Below are positions 10,901 to 21,948 of a stretch of DNA of 64,000 bases, one piece after another. Made by a program: the position numbers and the translations under genes. Each line of letters starts with the position of its first letter. Position 1 is the first letter of the stretch. Source of the DNA: Halichondria panicea (taxonomy: Eukaryota > Porifera > Demospongiae > Suberitida > Halichondriidae); contig NC_087381.1 in NCBI RefSeq assembly GCF_963675165.1, positions 6,573,378 to 6,637,377 of the forward strand, given 5' to 3'. The notes under the pieces are model-generated. The model worked only from the letters and a program-made list of their open reading frames with translations, had not been told where the DNA came from and did no database searches.

Positions 10901-11974
10901 TGGGAGTATCTAGAGATGGTGAATCATCCAATCCCTCTCAGGATCAGCAAAATGTATTTGTCCAAAAAGGTTTGCACCATAATCTATATTAGCATTGAAT
11001 TCACTTGAACTGCTTGCTACAGAGCCACTCAGTGTGGACCAGCACTTGAAGGTGGTGAGAGAGACCACCTGGGAAGCAAGAGCTAAATGGAAGTGTCTGG
11101 GAGAACAGTTGGGAGTTACCATGGGGAAATTAGAGGTGAGGAATTTTCCTTCAAAAAGTTCCCATATAATTTTGTCGTTTAGACCATAGATATAGAAGAG
11201 AGGGATTGGCAACGGAAGTTAAAACGTAGACTTTTGTGCAGGGGGTGTGGCTTAATCCTGAAACGATGCGTGTTGTCCCCCACCGTAACGCCGGGAAACA
11301 CTTTTTTTATGTTTGAGGCCTTACACAGAGCTTTCTAAGACCCCCCAAAACTTCATTTCCATGCTTCTTGATGATGTGTATTATGTGGAAATTCCCAAAT
11401 TTGTTTCGAGACTGTTGAGAAAGAGCTAGCGGTACATAGCGCTTTTTTTACCTCTTTTCACCGTTTTTTTATGGCTATGTACCAATAGCACCTATAATAA
11501 TTATAGCTAAGATTGTCTAACTAAGTAGTGTCCTGGATCACATAACTATAGCCATCATCATCAGCAGCAGGATTGTTATACTGACAGTAAGACAATCAGT
11601 TGTCTCCTCAACCATTCCCAGCCTATGCTTTACTCGAGGCTGTCTTCCTACGTTGAAGTAGACAGCCTCGAGTAACGCCGGGGCAACACGGATGGTTATT
11701 CGAGGTCGATTTTGTTGCCAATCCCTCTTTGCTCTATCTATGTTTAGACTAAGTAAGTCGATCATGTTGTGTTTTCTTCCCACAGGAGATTCAGCACAAT
11801 CATCGTGATGTAGCTGGAGCTTGTTTAACTGGCATGCTGGAGCACTGCACCGACCCTCCCCCCTCCTGGTTCGCTCTCATTGAGGCTCTCAGATCCCCTG
11901 CTCTTGGTCGGGGGAACATTGCCAGTGAGATTGAGACTAGATCACTACCACACCATAGACAAGTGGACACATGA
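7952..11974 (+). CDS. Ankyrin-Roc-COR-death-death domain protein (ROCO family), gene 1
   Basis: Seven exons: 7952-10273, 10375-10447, 10502-10608, 10678-10842, 10894-10969, 11023-11135, 11786-11974. All borders are GT/AG and phases match, giving about 1014 residues. Order: ankyrin repeats (about 5-62), Roc GTPase (P-loop GDGGVGKST at 91-99, DFAGQ at 147-151, SHAD at 215-218 in place of NKxD), a COR region to about 770, one death domain (about 800-890) and a second (about 917-1005). ROCO proteins are GTPase switches; ankyrin-Roc-COR-death is the DAPK1 layout without kinase. Death domains recruit partners by homotypic contact, so a cytoplasmic signalling role is inferred. An AG acceptor lies at 7966-7967, so the first exon may be internal and the ATG at 7952 intronic; the paralogous locus has ankyrin exons upstream, which are absent here. 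The last intron holds a hairpin element. Confidence 0.75.
11185..11741. mobile_element. Inverted-repeat element inside the last intron of gene 1
   Basis: Arms read ATAGA...GAGGGATTGGCAAC (about 11185-11225) and the complement GTTGCCAATCCCTC...TCTAT (about 11713-11741). An internal hairpin CGAGGCTGTCT...AGACAGCCTCG lies at 11635-11672. No frame inside. Flanking duplication not resolved. Confidence 0.5.
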
Positions 11975-12475
11975 ATTGCCATGACTCATTATTATATGCA
12001 CTGACATTTATTTTTACTACAGTTTGTATATTATTTTTGTAATTATCCCAGGGACTTTTCTGGGCAATTTTCGTTGTTTTAAAGTAGCGGACAGTATGCT
12101 ATTGCTAATCATAAAGCGTATAATGATTACCCCGTGTGTGGTAGCAGGGTAGAGTGATTGGTGTGTGTGTGTGGACACAACAATGAACTGTTTGAGCAAC
12201 TACTTCATTCACTGCTAATGAGACAGTATTGTTGAGGCTTCATGTATAGTTATATATAGTTGCAACTTGTAGACAATCTTGGAAGGTGACCAAAAACACT
12301 GTTTTCGTTGCTTTATTTATTATTGATCATTCCTCATATTAATGGTATCTGCTTTGCCGCATGGCTCAACGCACGGGATGAATACTCGATCTATTAATTG
12401 CTAGAATTCAATTCGTAGCCGGTAAATTAGTGTGCATGCATATACAGATCACAGCTAATATAAGTCCTTAATTGA

Positions 12476-13767
12476 CCCTTTCCCCGCTTTAGCCGACTAT
12501 AGTCGGCATGGCTACAGATAAATTTCAAAAAATCATTGTGCACACTGTGTTGGAGCTATGCACACCTTGCAGGTACCAGCACATGTGCATTGAGCTGCTC
12601 TTCCACATGGTATTTTTAATATTTTGCTTCGAGGTACAGTTCGATCAGAATTATCGAAAGAAAAGTGACCGTTTTATAATTGCTACAAAATCTTCGTAGT
12701 ACAACCTCAGGGAGGTTCTAGGGAAGCTAGAGAGTGAGAATATCGATGCTTATGGCCTTGTAGAGTGAGAGGACAGTGACTGAGATCATAGCTAGGTAGG
12801 AAGCTTCCTTTCAGAGGTCAAACTAAAAAGAAAGAGCCTGAGAATCCTGAGGTAGACAGTGGCGGATCCAGAGGGGGGTCCATTGACCCCCCCTTTTGAA
12901 GTTAACTTTAGAAGGCTTAATTAAATGACTCCAGCTAGCTATTTATTAGCCTCGATCCCAGGCCGAGTTTTCGCTTTTATCAGTTTTTGTAGCTATTGTA
13001 ATTTGATTCAATGATTGTACCTGTTGTTTTGATGTATCAACTGCCAAAGGAGTGTTCAGGTTAGCCTAGGCTAGCTAGTTGACTGTTCGTAGCAGCTAGC
13101 TAGCTCTACGCAAGTCTATTATGGGACTTCCCCTGGCTGAGTATGGGATTTTCCCTAGTCACGTGTGACCGGAAGTGGGCGTAACCCCTTAAAAAATTCG
13201 CGCTGCGCGCTTGTTAGTTTGGACCCCCCTTTCATTTTTCCTGGATCCGCCACTGGTGGACCATCTTCCTGAATATGGTAAGTCACTATAGAGTATAGCA
13301 TTTGTAGTCTTGATAGCTTCACTATAGGTTTATTTAGGCTAGTTAGTACAACAGTGGACATCATGAGCCACCATTGAACTTGTAATCCTGTGTGTAGGTG
13401 AAGAAAATATTTCCCAGGAAAAGGGCATCTGCCGATAGAACCTCAAATACAAGTTTCTGCAGATCATGATTGAGTCCTGAGTGAGCCATGTCACCGTGAG
13501 AACATTTTGAACACTTATATCATGTGTTCAGTCACTTCGTAACATCATATAGTATTGTTTGTGTACATAATTGTGAATTTTTGTTAACAATTGTTATTTG
13601 TGTGGTGGTGGTTGGTTGCTAGGCAACGATGATGAGTCCATGGATGCGACAGGTCCGGTTCTACCTGTGGAACTTTGTTACAAGTGTTTTTAATATACAG
13701 TTCACGAGTTATAAATTTTTTAAACAAAATATGCGAATATTCACTTTTAATTAAAGCAGGGAAAGGG
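12476..13767. mobile_element. piggyBac-like element, copy 2
   Basis: Ends CCCTTTCCCCGCTTTA and TAAAGCAGGGAAAGGG. The right end abuts TTAA (13768-13771) and the left is preceded by TTGA (12472-12475), a one-base change from TTAA. piggyBac elements start CCC and duplicate TTAA, so the fit is good. Interior frames are broken. It is interrupted by the MITE at 12857-13255. Confidence 0.6.
12857..13255. mobile_element. hAT5-like MITE nested in the piggyBac-like element
   Basis: Ends CAGTGGCGGATCCAG and CTGGATCCGCCACTG; flanks GTAGA and GTGGA differ by one base. It carries at 12947 a further end of the TAGCCTCGATCCCAGGCCG family whose partner end is not identifiable. Confidence 0.65.
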
Positions 13768-13811
13768 TTAATTGTGAAATAATAAATAAATTATTGTATT
13801 ACTCTTCACAG

Positions 13812-15283
13812 GATCACCAGATACCCTCTACCCCTACCTTAGGTATGACTTCAGAACAATTATTCTCACAATAGTATGCATGACTATTATAATTATACAT
13901 GTAGTGTGTATCAATAATATCAATCTTTTGTTCTCAGCGTCAGGTGAACTCTCTGTTGATATGAATCAGACGTCGACGATTATTGATGCTGTCTCTGTTG
14001 CAAAGACGCCTTCATCAGGTTGGGTTGTTTCAACAACTATAACACTGTTGTTCACTGATCACTCTTATAGATAAGAGGTCCCTGTCACCAGAAAGACTCC
14101 AACACTCAGCAGATCCAGTCCAGAGAGTAGGAGCTACATCAGCTGGTACTGGGGACAGTCGACTCCATAGAAGAGGTAAATTCACTGATGATCAGATAAA
14201 GTAACGTACCTACCTACCGTTATTTTTGTATATTTCGTATTGTATAGAGCATCATACAAAAATTAAAACTACAAAATTATTCTACCCGGAATACGTTCAC
14301 CGTAACTATCCTGAGCTGTAAAATACTAAATATTTTATTGGGCATTTCATACGAAAATGTGCACCAACAAAAATTAACCGTTATACGGTATATGTATAAT
14401 TATTGTGCCATGTAATACTTGAAGCCATTTGCTGCATGACAGCTAGGAAGTCATATTTCTGTATGCCATATACAGAACTATAACCACAGTGCAATATGTC
14501 ATATAATTATTGGCACTGCTATTCCTTTGATCTCAGAGTTCAAAGGCAACAATGGTTTCAATTGTTCACGCCATTAATTACTTATTTAGGTTCTAGTGAT
14601 TTGTTTGCTCTAAGGAACATTGTAGACACTCCAATCACTGGACAACTGGAGCACCAAATGAAGTATGGAGATGCTTACATACAGGTAGGTATAATAGCTA
14701 TAATTATATACTTCAATGTGCTTAGACTATACATGTCTATATAAGTTTGCTAGCCTAAAGGGTCCAAATCATTGCCGACGTGGCACAAATTTGGTGAATG
14801 TGTGCCCCTGTACCCTATATAGTCCACTTAAATTTTGTTGATTTGGCCGGAATGGGCTGTCTGTATATTTGTGGGTCTAGTTACTATGGTTTCCGTCATG
14901 TGCAGGATCCAGGAACTACCAGCCTCTATGAGTTGATAGTCAAGCATGGAGTCACTGACGAGCAGTTGGATCGTGAGATTGAACAAGACGACCTTGCTCC
15001 AGTATCTATGCACTTTGATAATGTGGAGCTCTACCTCAACCCACTGAAGTTAACTGGAAATGAACAAGCTGACGTGAAGAGAGATGCTTTTGTTAAAGGC
15101 AATCTAGTGGCAGTAATCACCTGTTTGTCAATCTGGAGGGGTCACGAACCCAGCGAAGCAACCTTCAGAACACTGATTAAGATCTTATTGGATCTGAGGA
15201 AGGAAGAGATTGCTACCAAGATCTGTCAATACTTGGTAAATTGTTATGTCAGCACATTACACAGTTTTATAATTGCAGTATAA
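13812..15283 (+). CDS. Death-domain gene fragment (gene 1b)
   Basis: Candidate exons 13812-13842, 13938-14018, 14071-14175, 14590-14684 and 14906-15283 have GT/AG borders and matching phases. The first four encode a Ser/Thr-rich, low-complexity linker. The last encodes a complete death domain (starting DPGTTSLYELIV, with conserved Trp and Leu positions through CLSIWRGHEPSEAT and ending ICQYL). It is very close to the terminal exon of gene 2 (34354-34695). The frame runs on to a stop at 15283, but a GT donor at 15236 could lead to further exons. No start codon or ankyrin/Roc exon belongs clearly to it. It could be a 3' extension or a duplicated 3' end of gene 1; the stop at 11974 and the intervening element argue for a separate fragment. 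Confidence 0.5.
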
Positions 15284-15315
15284 TACGTACTGTACTGTGT
15301 TATAGGATAGGACTA

Positions 15316-15522
15316 CCGTACAGCGGGTAATTTTCGTGGGGTAAAAAAATTCGTTTATTTGGAAAAGTAATTTATGTGAACATAAATTTCGTTTAACTTC
15401 ATTGGATGCGTTACGGTAAGCCACGCCTACGTTTTTGTGAGGAAAAATTCGTGTAGGCCAACTCACCCACAAAAATAACGAATATTTACGACATTTACCC
15501 CACGAAAATTACCCACTAATGG
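15316..15522. mobile_element. CCGTA-ended MITE (Tc1/mariner-like)
   Basis: Left end CCGTACAGCGGGTAATTTTC after TA; right end is a decayed complement (GAAAATTACCCACTAATGG). Same family as the insertion at 32734-32958. Confidence 0.55.
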
Positions 15523-15753
15523 TCAACAATATAATTATCTGGAGTTTAATTGCATTCTGATCATCCTTTGGTACCTTCAATCCTCTGTAAAATCTTCTGG
15601 ACGCATGTTTTAATTGACCGGACAATCTTCCTCTGCATGGTGTTATATCGTTAATGTTAACATGCATGCACTAGCACTTTTGCTCATGTAGTATGTGATT
15701 GTATATGCCAGGACTGGAGCACTACATGCATGAGATTACTTCTCTTCACACAG

Positions 15754-16403
15754 GCTGATGGTAACTGTAAAGTCTATACTCAAAGAGCTGCTAAATCAGC
15801 TAATTTAAAACCAGACATCAGGTATGAGGGGTCCCTATCATCAGAAAGACTCCAATACTCAGCAGATCTTGTCCAGAGAGTAGGAGCTACAATATCCTCC
15901 TCAACCAGTGAAGTCCATACTAGAAGAGGTATAAATTCACTGCTGATTCATATTACTATGTACTATGTATATTTTCACGCACTAATAAGTGTTCACTTAC
16001 TCTTAGCTGCTAATCGAGTCACACTCCAAGATCTTGTGAGCAGATACAGTCTAACTGACGAACAGCTCAATAGTGAAATACAGGACTCTGATATTCCCTA
16101 CCTGGCCGAATATTTTGATGGTTCGAAAATCTATGCGAGTGCAATGGGACTAACTCCTGCACAACAGGCCGATGTGAACAGGTTGTACTGTTATGAAGGA
16201 ACTCAAGTATAGCCATGACTGAATGCTTGATTTTCTGGAAAAGACACGATCCTTACGCAACAACTTACAAAGCTCTCCTAAAGTTGTTACTGGGACTGAG
16301 AAAAGACAAGATAGCTGATGATATCTGTCAGCACTTATCTCAATGTGGGTACTATCATACTATCATTTATCACCATAATTATTTAATTATAAGTATAGGA
16401 TAG
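15754..16403 (+). pseudogene. Death-domain gene fragment with 2-base frameshift (gene 1c)
   Basis: Exon-like blocks 15754-15928 (linker related to 14071-14175) and 16007-16403 (death domain). The second begins at an AG acceptor at 16005-16006 and reads in frame through LQDLVSRYSLTDEQL to a premature TAG at 16210-16212. The alignment resumes two bases later in another frame (LIFWKRHDP, ending ICQHLSQC). Comparison with 14906-15235 shows GTATAGCC where GTAGCC is expected, that is, an extra TA. Tandem duplicate of gene 1b, inactivated unless the reading is an error. Confidence 0.6.
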
Positions 16404-16571
16404 ACTACACCTAAGAGTAGAATATGCGTCTATGTAACCTCCGCGGTTGCGGTTAGCCCGAGGCGCAAAGCCGAGGGAATCTAACCGTAACCAAGGCGGT
16501 TACTAAGACGCATATTCTACGAGTGGGTGTGGTCTATCTAACTTGGACTTCATTGCGCATGCGCGAGGCGT

Positions 16572-16580
16572 GGTTATAAA
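16572..16580 (+). promoter_or_regulatory. TATA-box-like site within the repeat
   Basis: TTATAAAAA preceded by an NRF-1-like palindrome TGCGCATGCGCG and followed about 100 bases later by an ATG. Conserved in copy B near 29350. Function inferred. Confidence 0.35.
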
Positions 16581-17084
16581 AAGCCAGGTTTGGTGCGTAG
16601 CAACAGAAATTGAATTTGTGCGAGCTGGACGAGCTGGAGCTGTGAGAGACACCAGTTGACAGAAAAAGACAAGAAGATGGCTTCAAAACAACGAAAAACT
16701 ACAGTAAAACTTAGTAAAGCTTGTGAAACGCTTCCTGAAGATACTGGAAAAAACAGACACGTAAAAAGAACATAGAACTATGCTAGAACTGACTCTGCAA
16801 CACTACAAGAAGAATGAAGCACTGTGGTGGAGTGGAGGGGGTATAGAGCAGACTGGACCGGCATGGAACCTCAATAGAAAGTGTCAAGCGACTACTAAAG
16901 TGTTTTTGATGCTTCCTGGCCCCCCTGCCCATGCCCAACTGGAAAAGCAATACAAAGCAACAGTGGACATGGAAAGAATGGATATTGACTGAAAAAACTA
17001 TTGCATTCTGTGTTTTTTATAATGTTTTTGTCATCTTCTTGTCACTTTCACTAAAAATTTCATTCCAACTTTTGAGAACTTCCT

Positions 17085-17205
17085 GCAAATTATTTGTCAC
17101 TTCCTGTAGAATATACGTCCATTTCCTGTAGAATATGTGTCCACTTCCTGTAGAATATGCGCCCATTTCCTGTAGAATAAGTACCTTCCTGTAGATTATG
17201 CTTCC
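17085..17205. repeat. Tandem 22-bp units containing TTCCTGTAGAATATG
   Basis: Four to five imperfect units in copy A and about three in copy B (29868-29930). ACTTCCTGT is the complement of an ETS-type binding word. The unit also repeats the AGAATATGCG word of the element's 5' hairpin. Confidence 0.6.
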
Positions 17206-17265
17206 ATGTAATCTACTGTTTTTAGCCAATCAGATCAATTACAGATGATGTAATGTAGTCTAATT

Positions 17266-18670
17266 ATGCATGCATGCACGCTTATTATTTTGTTGGCCGG
17301 GTATAATACTATAATATTGGACAGCATGCACAGTTGATAATTATATTACTGACTGTGCCCATATTGTACAGGAGGTGTGAGGGGTGTGGTCACTGGCTCG
17401 GACTGGTGAACTACAAGCAAGCAAGTGTATAACTGACTATAATTATGCATTTGTGGCTATTTATTTTTCCGACAAAGTTCATCATGATCACATGTACGTA
17501 CTATTATTATGCAGACTTATATATGTATTATATCACTCGAGCAGCTAAAATAAGGTTTTGAAACGATTGATGAAGTGATTTCTATAAAATTAATACAACT
17601 AAAAACATACTGACATGATGAGAATACAAATATGCAAAATGTGTAAAATAAACACAAAAGTGTCCATACATTGTCCTAATCTATAACTCCATTATTTTGC
17701 ATGAGGTGTTCATGCATATTCATTATTAGCTAGCGCGCTAGTGTGGTGGGTATTGCTTGTTGTTGTTACTGATGATACATTGGTGATTGTATGATGTTAT
17801 TGTAATGGAATGGAACCATAATATTGATATACCGTATAATTATCTTCTAATTTATCGGACAGCAAAAAATAATTATTTTGGAAATTGTCCGAGTATAATT
17901 GGAACAGACTTTTATAGAGCATGCGAAGTGTCCGGAATAATTAGAACAAGCAAGCAGCTGCATGCGAGCTAGCTAAGTTTAATAGAACAGGGTACGACTG
18001 AATAATTATATTTGCACTATAGCTATCTAAAACTAGCTACTCAAAGCTATCTAACTGCAGCACTCTAAGTCTTACTTGCCGTCTATGAATGGTAACTCAA
18101 CTTTTCAAGGTATTGTCCGGATATTTAGTAATATTAAAGTACTGGAGTGTCCGTTGTATTAGAACAACGAAAATTTCCCAAAAGAGTGTCCGGGGTAATT
18201 AGAAGAAATTAGAAGATATACGGTACCTACCCTCATTATAGGGTTTAATTACAATTATTATTCATGAATTGTGACTTTTTATACTAAGGTATTGCTGTGA
18301 GTACACATTTTTCCGATTTATTCTCATACACAGAAAATTAATGGTAGAAATTAATTACCCTTATGTCACTGGTATAAGTTAGTAAATGTATAATTATGCA
18401 TACATTATGTGACAACTCGATATTCAATAGCTATAGCTATAATTATATGACCCTGGCTATAACAAAACAAAAAATGCAATAGCTATTATTATTATATCAC
18501 TATTGTAGGGTCTCAGTTATAGATCTACTCATTTCCCCCCATTCTTTTTAGAGCTTGTAAAGCATCAAGATGAAGCTCAGCCATTTCTGTCTGCATGTTT
18601 ATCGGATTAATTTATTCATATTCCTCCAATCATCATAGTTAGTGCTTGGAGATGGAGCCTCTTGAAGTGG
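17266..18670. other. AT-rich intergenic region with one MITE
   Basis: Apart from the MITE at 17832-18223, I see no frame with exon support. Several GCTAGC and TAATTATA runs are present. Confidence 0.4.
17832..18223. mobile_element. TA-flanked MITE with CCGTATAATTATC ends
   Basis: Left end CCGTATAATTATCTTC, right end its complement ending ATATACGG. TA lies on both sides (17830-17831 and 18224-18225). The first seven bases match the family inserted in gene 2. Confidence 0.6.
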
Positions 18671-18855
18671 AGCGCCCGTAGTTACAGCGTCCAGGCTTGT
18701 AGTAAGAGTGCCTGTAGTTGCAGCGGCCAAGCATGTAGGAGTGTCTGTAGTTGCAGCGTAGGCCTGTAGGTGGAGTGTCTGTAGTTGCAGCGCCCAGGCC
18801 TATAGGTGGAGTGTCCGTAGTTGCAGTGCCCAGGCCTGTAGGTGGAGTGCATGTC
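18671..18855. repeat. 36-bp minisatellite
   Basis: About five units built on GTAGTTGCAGCGCCCAGG followed by CCTGTAGGTGGAGTGTC, increasingly regular toward the right. It overlaps the 3' end of the minus-strand frame at 18682-19146, where it encodes a repeating HSTYRPG-type sequence. Confidence 0.7.
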
Positions 18856-19146
18856 TGTAAGCGGTAGTGGAGTCGGCTTCAGTTTTTTTGTATTGGCTTT
18901 AACCAGTTGGTCCAAGATCGTGCCGCTGCTCTTACTTTGATACAGTGATTGCGAGAGTATAGTAAATACGAGAATTGTCTGATTGATGTTTAGCAGTCGA
19001 TTGGGAGCATCGTCAATGGCAAGGTTGATAGGAACAATGAGAAAGAGAATCACCACAAATACCAGAATTCCAGATAAGAAGAATGACAACACTGCAAACA
19101 TGAACAATAAGCAACTGTGTAGTACAGATTTCCCATGCAATACCAT
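18682..19146 (-). CDS. Hypothetical membrane protein with repeat tail
   Basis: A 154-codon frame starting MVLHGKSVLHSC. Residues about 12-42 are strongly hydrophobic (FMFAVLSFFLSGILVFVVIL), then NLAIDDAPNRLLNINQT, then a second moderately hydrophobic stretch, so one or two membrane spans are likely. The C-terminus is encoded by the 36-bp minisatellite and gives HSTYRPG-type repeats rich in Tyr, Arg and His. No family recognised. No stop-free partner exon can be fixed; another frame at 19167-19415 also has hydrophobic segments and may be an upstream exon or chance. Moderate chance of being a decayed gene. Confidence 0.35.
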   Translation of the reverse strand: MVLHGKSVLHSCLLFMFAVLSFFLSGILVFVVILFLIVPINLAIDDAPNRLLNINQTILVFTILSQSLYQSKSSGTILDQLVKANTKKLKPTPLPLTDMHSTYRPGHCNYGHSTYRPGRCNYRHSTYRPTLQLQTLLHAWPLQLQALLLQAWTL

Positions 19147-19628
19147 CTTCCCAGAAGCTCAACCTTCTACCGATACAAGGGGTGCATGTTACTGTTTTCG
19201 TGGATTACAGCAAATACATAATCTCCTGGCAGTAAGTTCATGTGCAAATCACACCATTTCCAGTATAGTATGCATTCTTTTGCGACCACAAAATTAATGG
19301 TTGAGAAGTACATGCAGTACACAGCAGAGTGAGTACACAGGAAATATTGAATATCCATGTTGAATAGCATTACTGTGACAGCCACGATTGACGTGTAATA
19401 TTTAACTACACTCAAACATCAAGCTATTTTTCGGAATAGCACAGCTGAGGGAATGGGAGCCAACAATTTGGGTTGCTGTGTTATTGTTATACGATGGCTG
19501 TATAATGCATTGCCATGCATGGATATTATACTCAGTATATATACCTGACCTATCCATGCATGGCAATGGTGAGTTGCCTCCACGTGCAGTCGTTATGGTA
19601 CACTATATTATTATAGCTACAATTTTGT

Positions 19629-19809
19629 GTGTACTTATAGATAGTGAGTTCAATCGTGCCATAGCTAGTGTCCTGTGTAATTATGTGACCATTCACCATG
19701 CAATGTACACAGTGGAATCTCCCATAACAGACCCTCCCACTATAGAGGACAACCTGTCTCTAAAGGACACTAGCTATGGCACGGATTGAAATCACTATCT
19801 AAGTACACA
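19629..19809. repeat. Inverted repeat, MITE-like
   Basis: GTGTACTTATAGATAGTGAG...GCCATAGCTAGTGTCC on the left pairs with its complement on the right (about 19763-19809). The CAGTGGAATCTCCC word inside resembles the end of the 35712-36030 MITE. Confidence 0.5.
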
Positions 19810-19960
19810 GAAACAATCTCCCACATGCGGACCTTCTTGATTCCGCGGACAGAGAACAAGCTCCATGCTCCCCAACTCTGTGCAAAACTGCCTCTTATAA
19901 CGGCAAACAGGAAACCACTTGGATATAGTTATTGAATTCTTCTTCTCTATAATAATTATA

Positions 19961-20209
19961 GATAAAGTGAAGAATGCAGTCATTGCAACACTGCTGACCG
20001 GTAGGAGATTCAGCACAACCATGCATCGTGATGTAGCTGGAGCTTGTTTAACTGGCATGTTGGAGCACTGGTTGACCCAGACCGACCCTCCTCCGTCCTG
20101 GTCCGCTCTCATTGAGGCTCTCAGATCCCCTGCTCTTAGTCGGAGGGACATTGCCAGTGAGATTGAGACTAGGATCACTATACCACACCATAGACAAGTG
20201 GACACATGA
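19961..20209 (+). pseudogene. Fused death-domain pseudogene
   Basis: After an AG at 19959-19960 the sequence matches the start of gene 1's first death-domain exon (DKVKNAVIA, compare 10519-10560). It then jumps directly into the last exon of gene 1 (compare 11786-11974), ending HHRQVDT and TGA. The intervening exons and introns are missing and the junction keeps an open frame of about 80 codons. At the last exon it retains four residues (WLTQ) lost in gene 1. It lacks a promoter or start of its own. It could still be an exon of an unrecognised transcript. Confidence 0.55.
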
Positions 20210-20278
20210 ATTGTCCAAACAATATACTGTCTTATAATAGTATATAGTTCCTCTCTCATGCAGACTTGAACACATGCA

Positions 20279-20327
20279 AGTAGTGATTGGTATAAATTAT
20301 ATAGAAGTTCTATATATACCAATCACT
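20279..20327. repeat. Short hairpin
   Basis: GTAGTGATTGGTATA pairs with TATACCAATCACTAC across an AT-rich loop, about 70 bases after the pseudogene stop. Confidence 0.55.
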
Positions 20328-20329
20328 AC

Positions 20330-21155
20330 AGTGCTTGCTACTGACTACACTATAGTTCTATTAGTAGTGTAGTAATTTTTATTCAGTATAATTATACATA
20401 ATTATAATATCCTTCGTTCATAATTATTATGTACAAATATTTCATATTCAGTTTTATAGGTGTATACATACATATGCATGCATGGTGTTCAAAAAGTGAC
20501 ACAATAATAATATTTATAATAAACGGATGATCACCGTATGCATGTCTATATCGATAATACATGGTACAGAGTGTTTTTCAATGACAACGTCTGTTGAAGC
20601 AAAACATGTACAATAGCAGAATACTTAGTATCTAGCACATCAAGCAAACTGAAGATCAAGTGAAGACATTAATTTTATACTCTAGTTCATCTATCAATAA
20701 CATTTTCTTGTAAAAACCTTGCACAAGAAGGTATAGGTACTAATGATCTTTACCTGGACATGTGCACTGAGTCCAGCCACATGGCTGCAAAAACAGAAAC
20801 AGTGTCTCCAGTAGGTTAGGAATGGCCCAGGATCTAGCCAAGAGATCACTAACTTACCCTGAGCTTGCTGTTACAGGTGAACCAGATGAGACAGGATCAC
20901 AGCCACATGCAGGTACATACAATGACAAATATCTAGCTATAGTCACACCTTTGTTCATGGCTGCCTACAGAATGAAAAGTGTGTGTATGTCTATAGTTGG
21001 ATACTTACAACCAGGTACATGTATAAATACTGTTTGTGATTGCCAGTTTGTAGCTAGTTTTGGCACTAAGTAACGGCGTGTGTTTTGTCTGTTTGGGTTC
21101 TAGCTATTATAAAGATCTTTCAACACAATGCAGTTTACTAGTGCAGTGACTGTAT
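20330..21155 (+). other. Intergenic region with possible decayed ankyrin-tail exon
   Basis: Between about 20812 and 20868, DLAKRSLTYPELAV resembles the DVARGEEYPALADYV segment of the ankyrin-tail exon at 24724-24825, and a short exon-like piece (20872-20911) follows. No complete exon is recoverable. The rest is AT-rich and uninformative. Confidence 0.3.
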
Positions 21156-21948
21156 TAGCCTCGATTTTCCAGGCCGCAAAGAGAAAGGCGGCCTGGTATA
21201 CTTTGTATGCGCATGCGCGAAATAATTGACAACAATTTCATCATACAAATTGTAAAAAAACGGACAAAGTTACAAAAAGGAAGAATATGTATGACAATGT
21301 GACCACAATGGCATGCAGCTTTCAGAGCTAGAGACACTAATCAAAGTAGAATAATTATGCTGCAGCAGTGTTGCTTCTTCTAGCTCTGTTTATCAAAGAG
21401 ACAGTTCAAGAAGGCCTCCCAGACAGTAGAGCTGCCAGCTAGGAAGAGTGGTTGACTCTCTAATACATCAGTAGATCTTGAGTGAATATTAAACTTCCTG
21501 AGTGTCGAGTTAAAGCTTATTAAAAGCTTTCAGGAGTAATCATTAGCTTCTTTATCTTCAGCAATGACTTCCTGTCGAACATAAAGGCAAGATTTAGTAG
21601 CAGAAGACTTGCCTGGTCCATATTACCACAGCCTCATCAGGGGACCCACAGGCCACAGGAACACATCACGCCTTTCCTATAACATCTGTAGCCTTACAGT
21701 GTAGGATATCGTTAAGTAGAGACTTGGCTTGATACAATAAAGGGCGTAAGAACTCAGTCATCTTTGCACAATACTTCTATTTATTTATATGTAACGGACT
21801 CTAACTTCAGGATACAAATAGTATACGGTTTATTTTACTGACAGTATCCACAAATACACGGATTACCCCCTTTTTGGGGTAATGTACGCGCATGCGCATA
21901 CAAAGTATACCAGGCCGCCTTTCTCTTTGCGGCCTGGAATTGAGGCTA
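21156..21948. mobile_element. TAGCCTC-ended element with 9-bp target duplication
   Basis: Ends TAGCCTCGATTTTCCAGGCC and GGCCTGGAATTGAGGCTA, inverted arms of about 65 bases including GCGCATGCGC. TGACTGTAT flanks it at 21147-21155 and 21949-21957. No transposase frame. Confidence 0.85.

Larger units (their letters stand above)
16397..17265 (+). mobile_element. Promoter-bearing repeat, copy A
   Basis: About 85-90% like 29170-29991 by eye. It starts with AGACTACACCTA, has a long hairpin (AGAATATGCGTC to its complement, 16417-16523), and then a GC-rich promoter-like stretch with TGCGCATGCGCG and a TATA box (16572-16580). A 32-codon basic frame (16677-16775) begins MASKQRKTTVKLSK. The 3' part has tandem CACTTCCTGTAGAATATG units (about 17085-17200). 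The end GTAGTCT complements the start. Superfamily unknown. Confidence 0.6.

Noticed and set aside
7952-11974. A DAPK-type kinase domain for gene 1
   Set aside because: No kinase motifs are present upstream; the preceding DNA is MITE and Crypton sequence.
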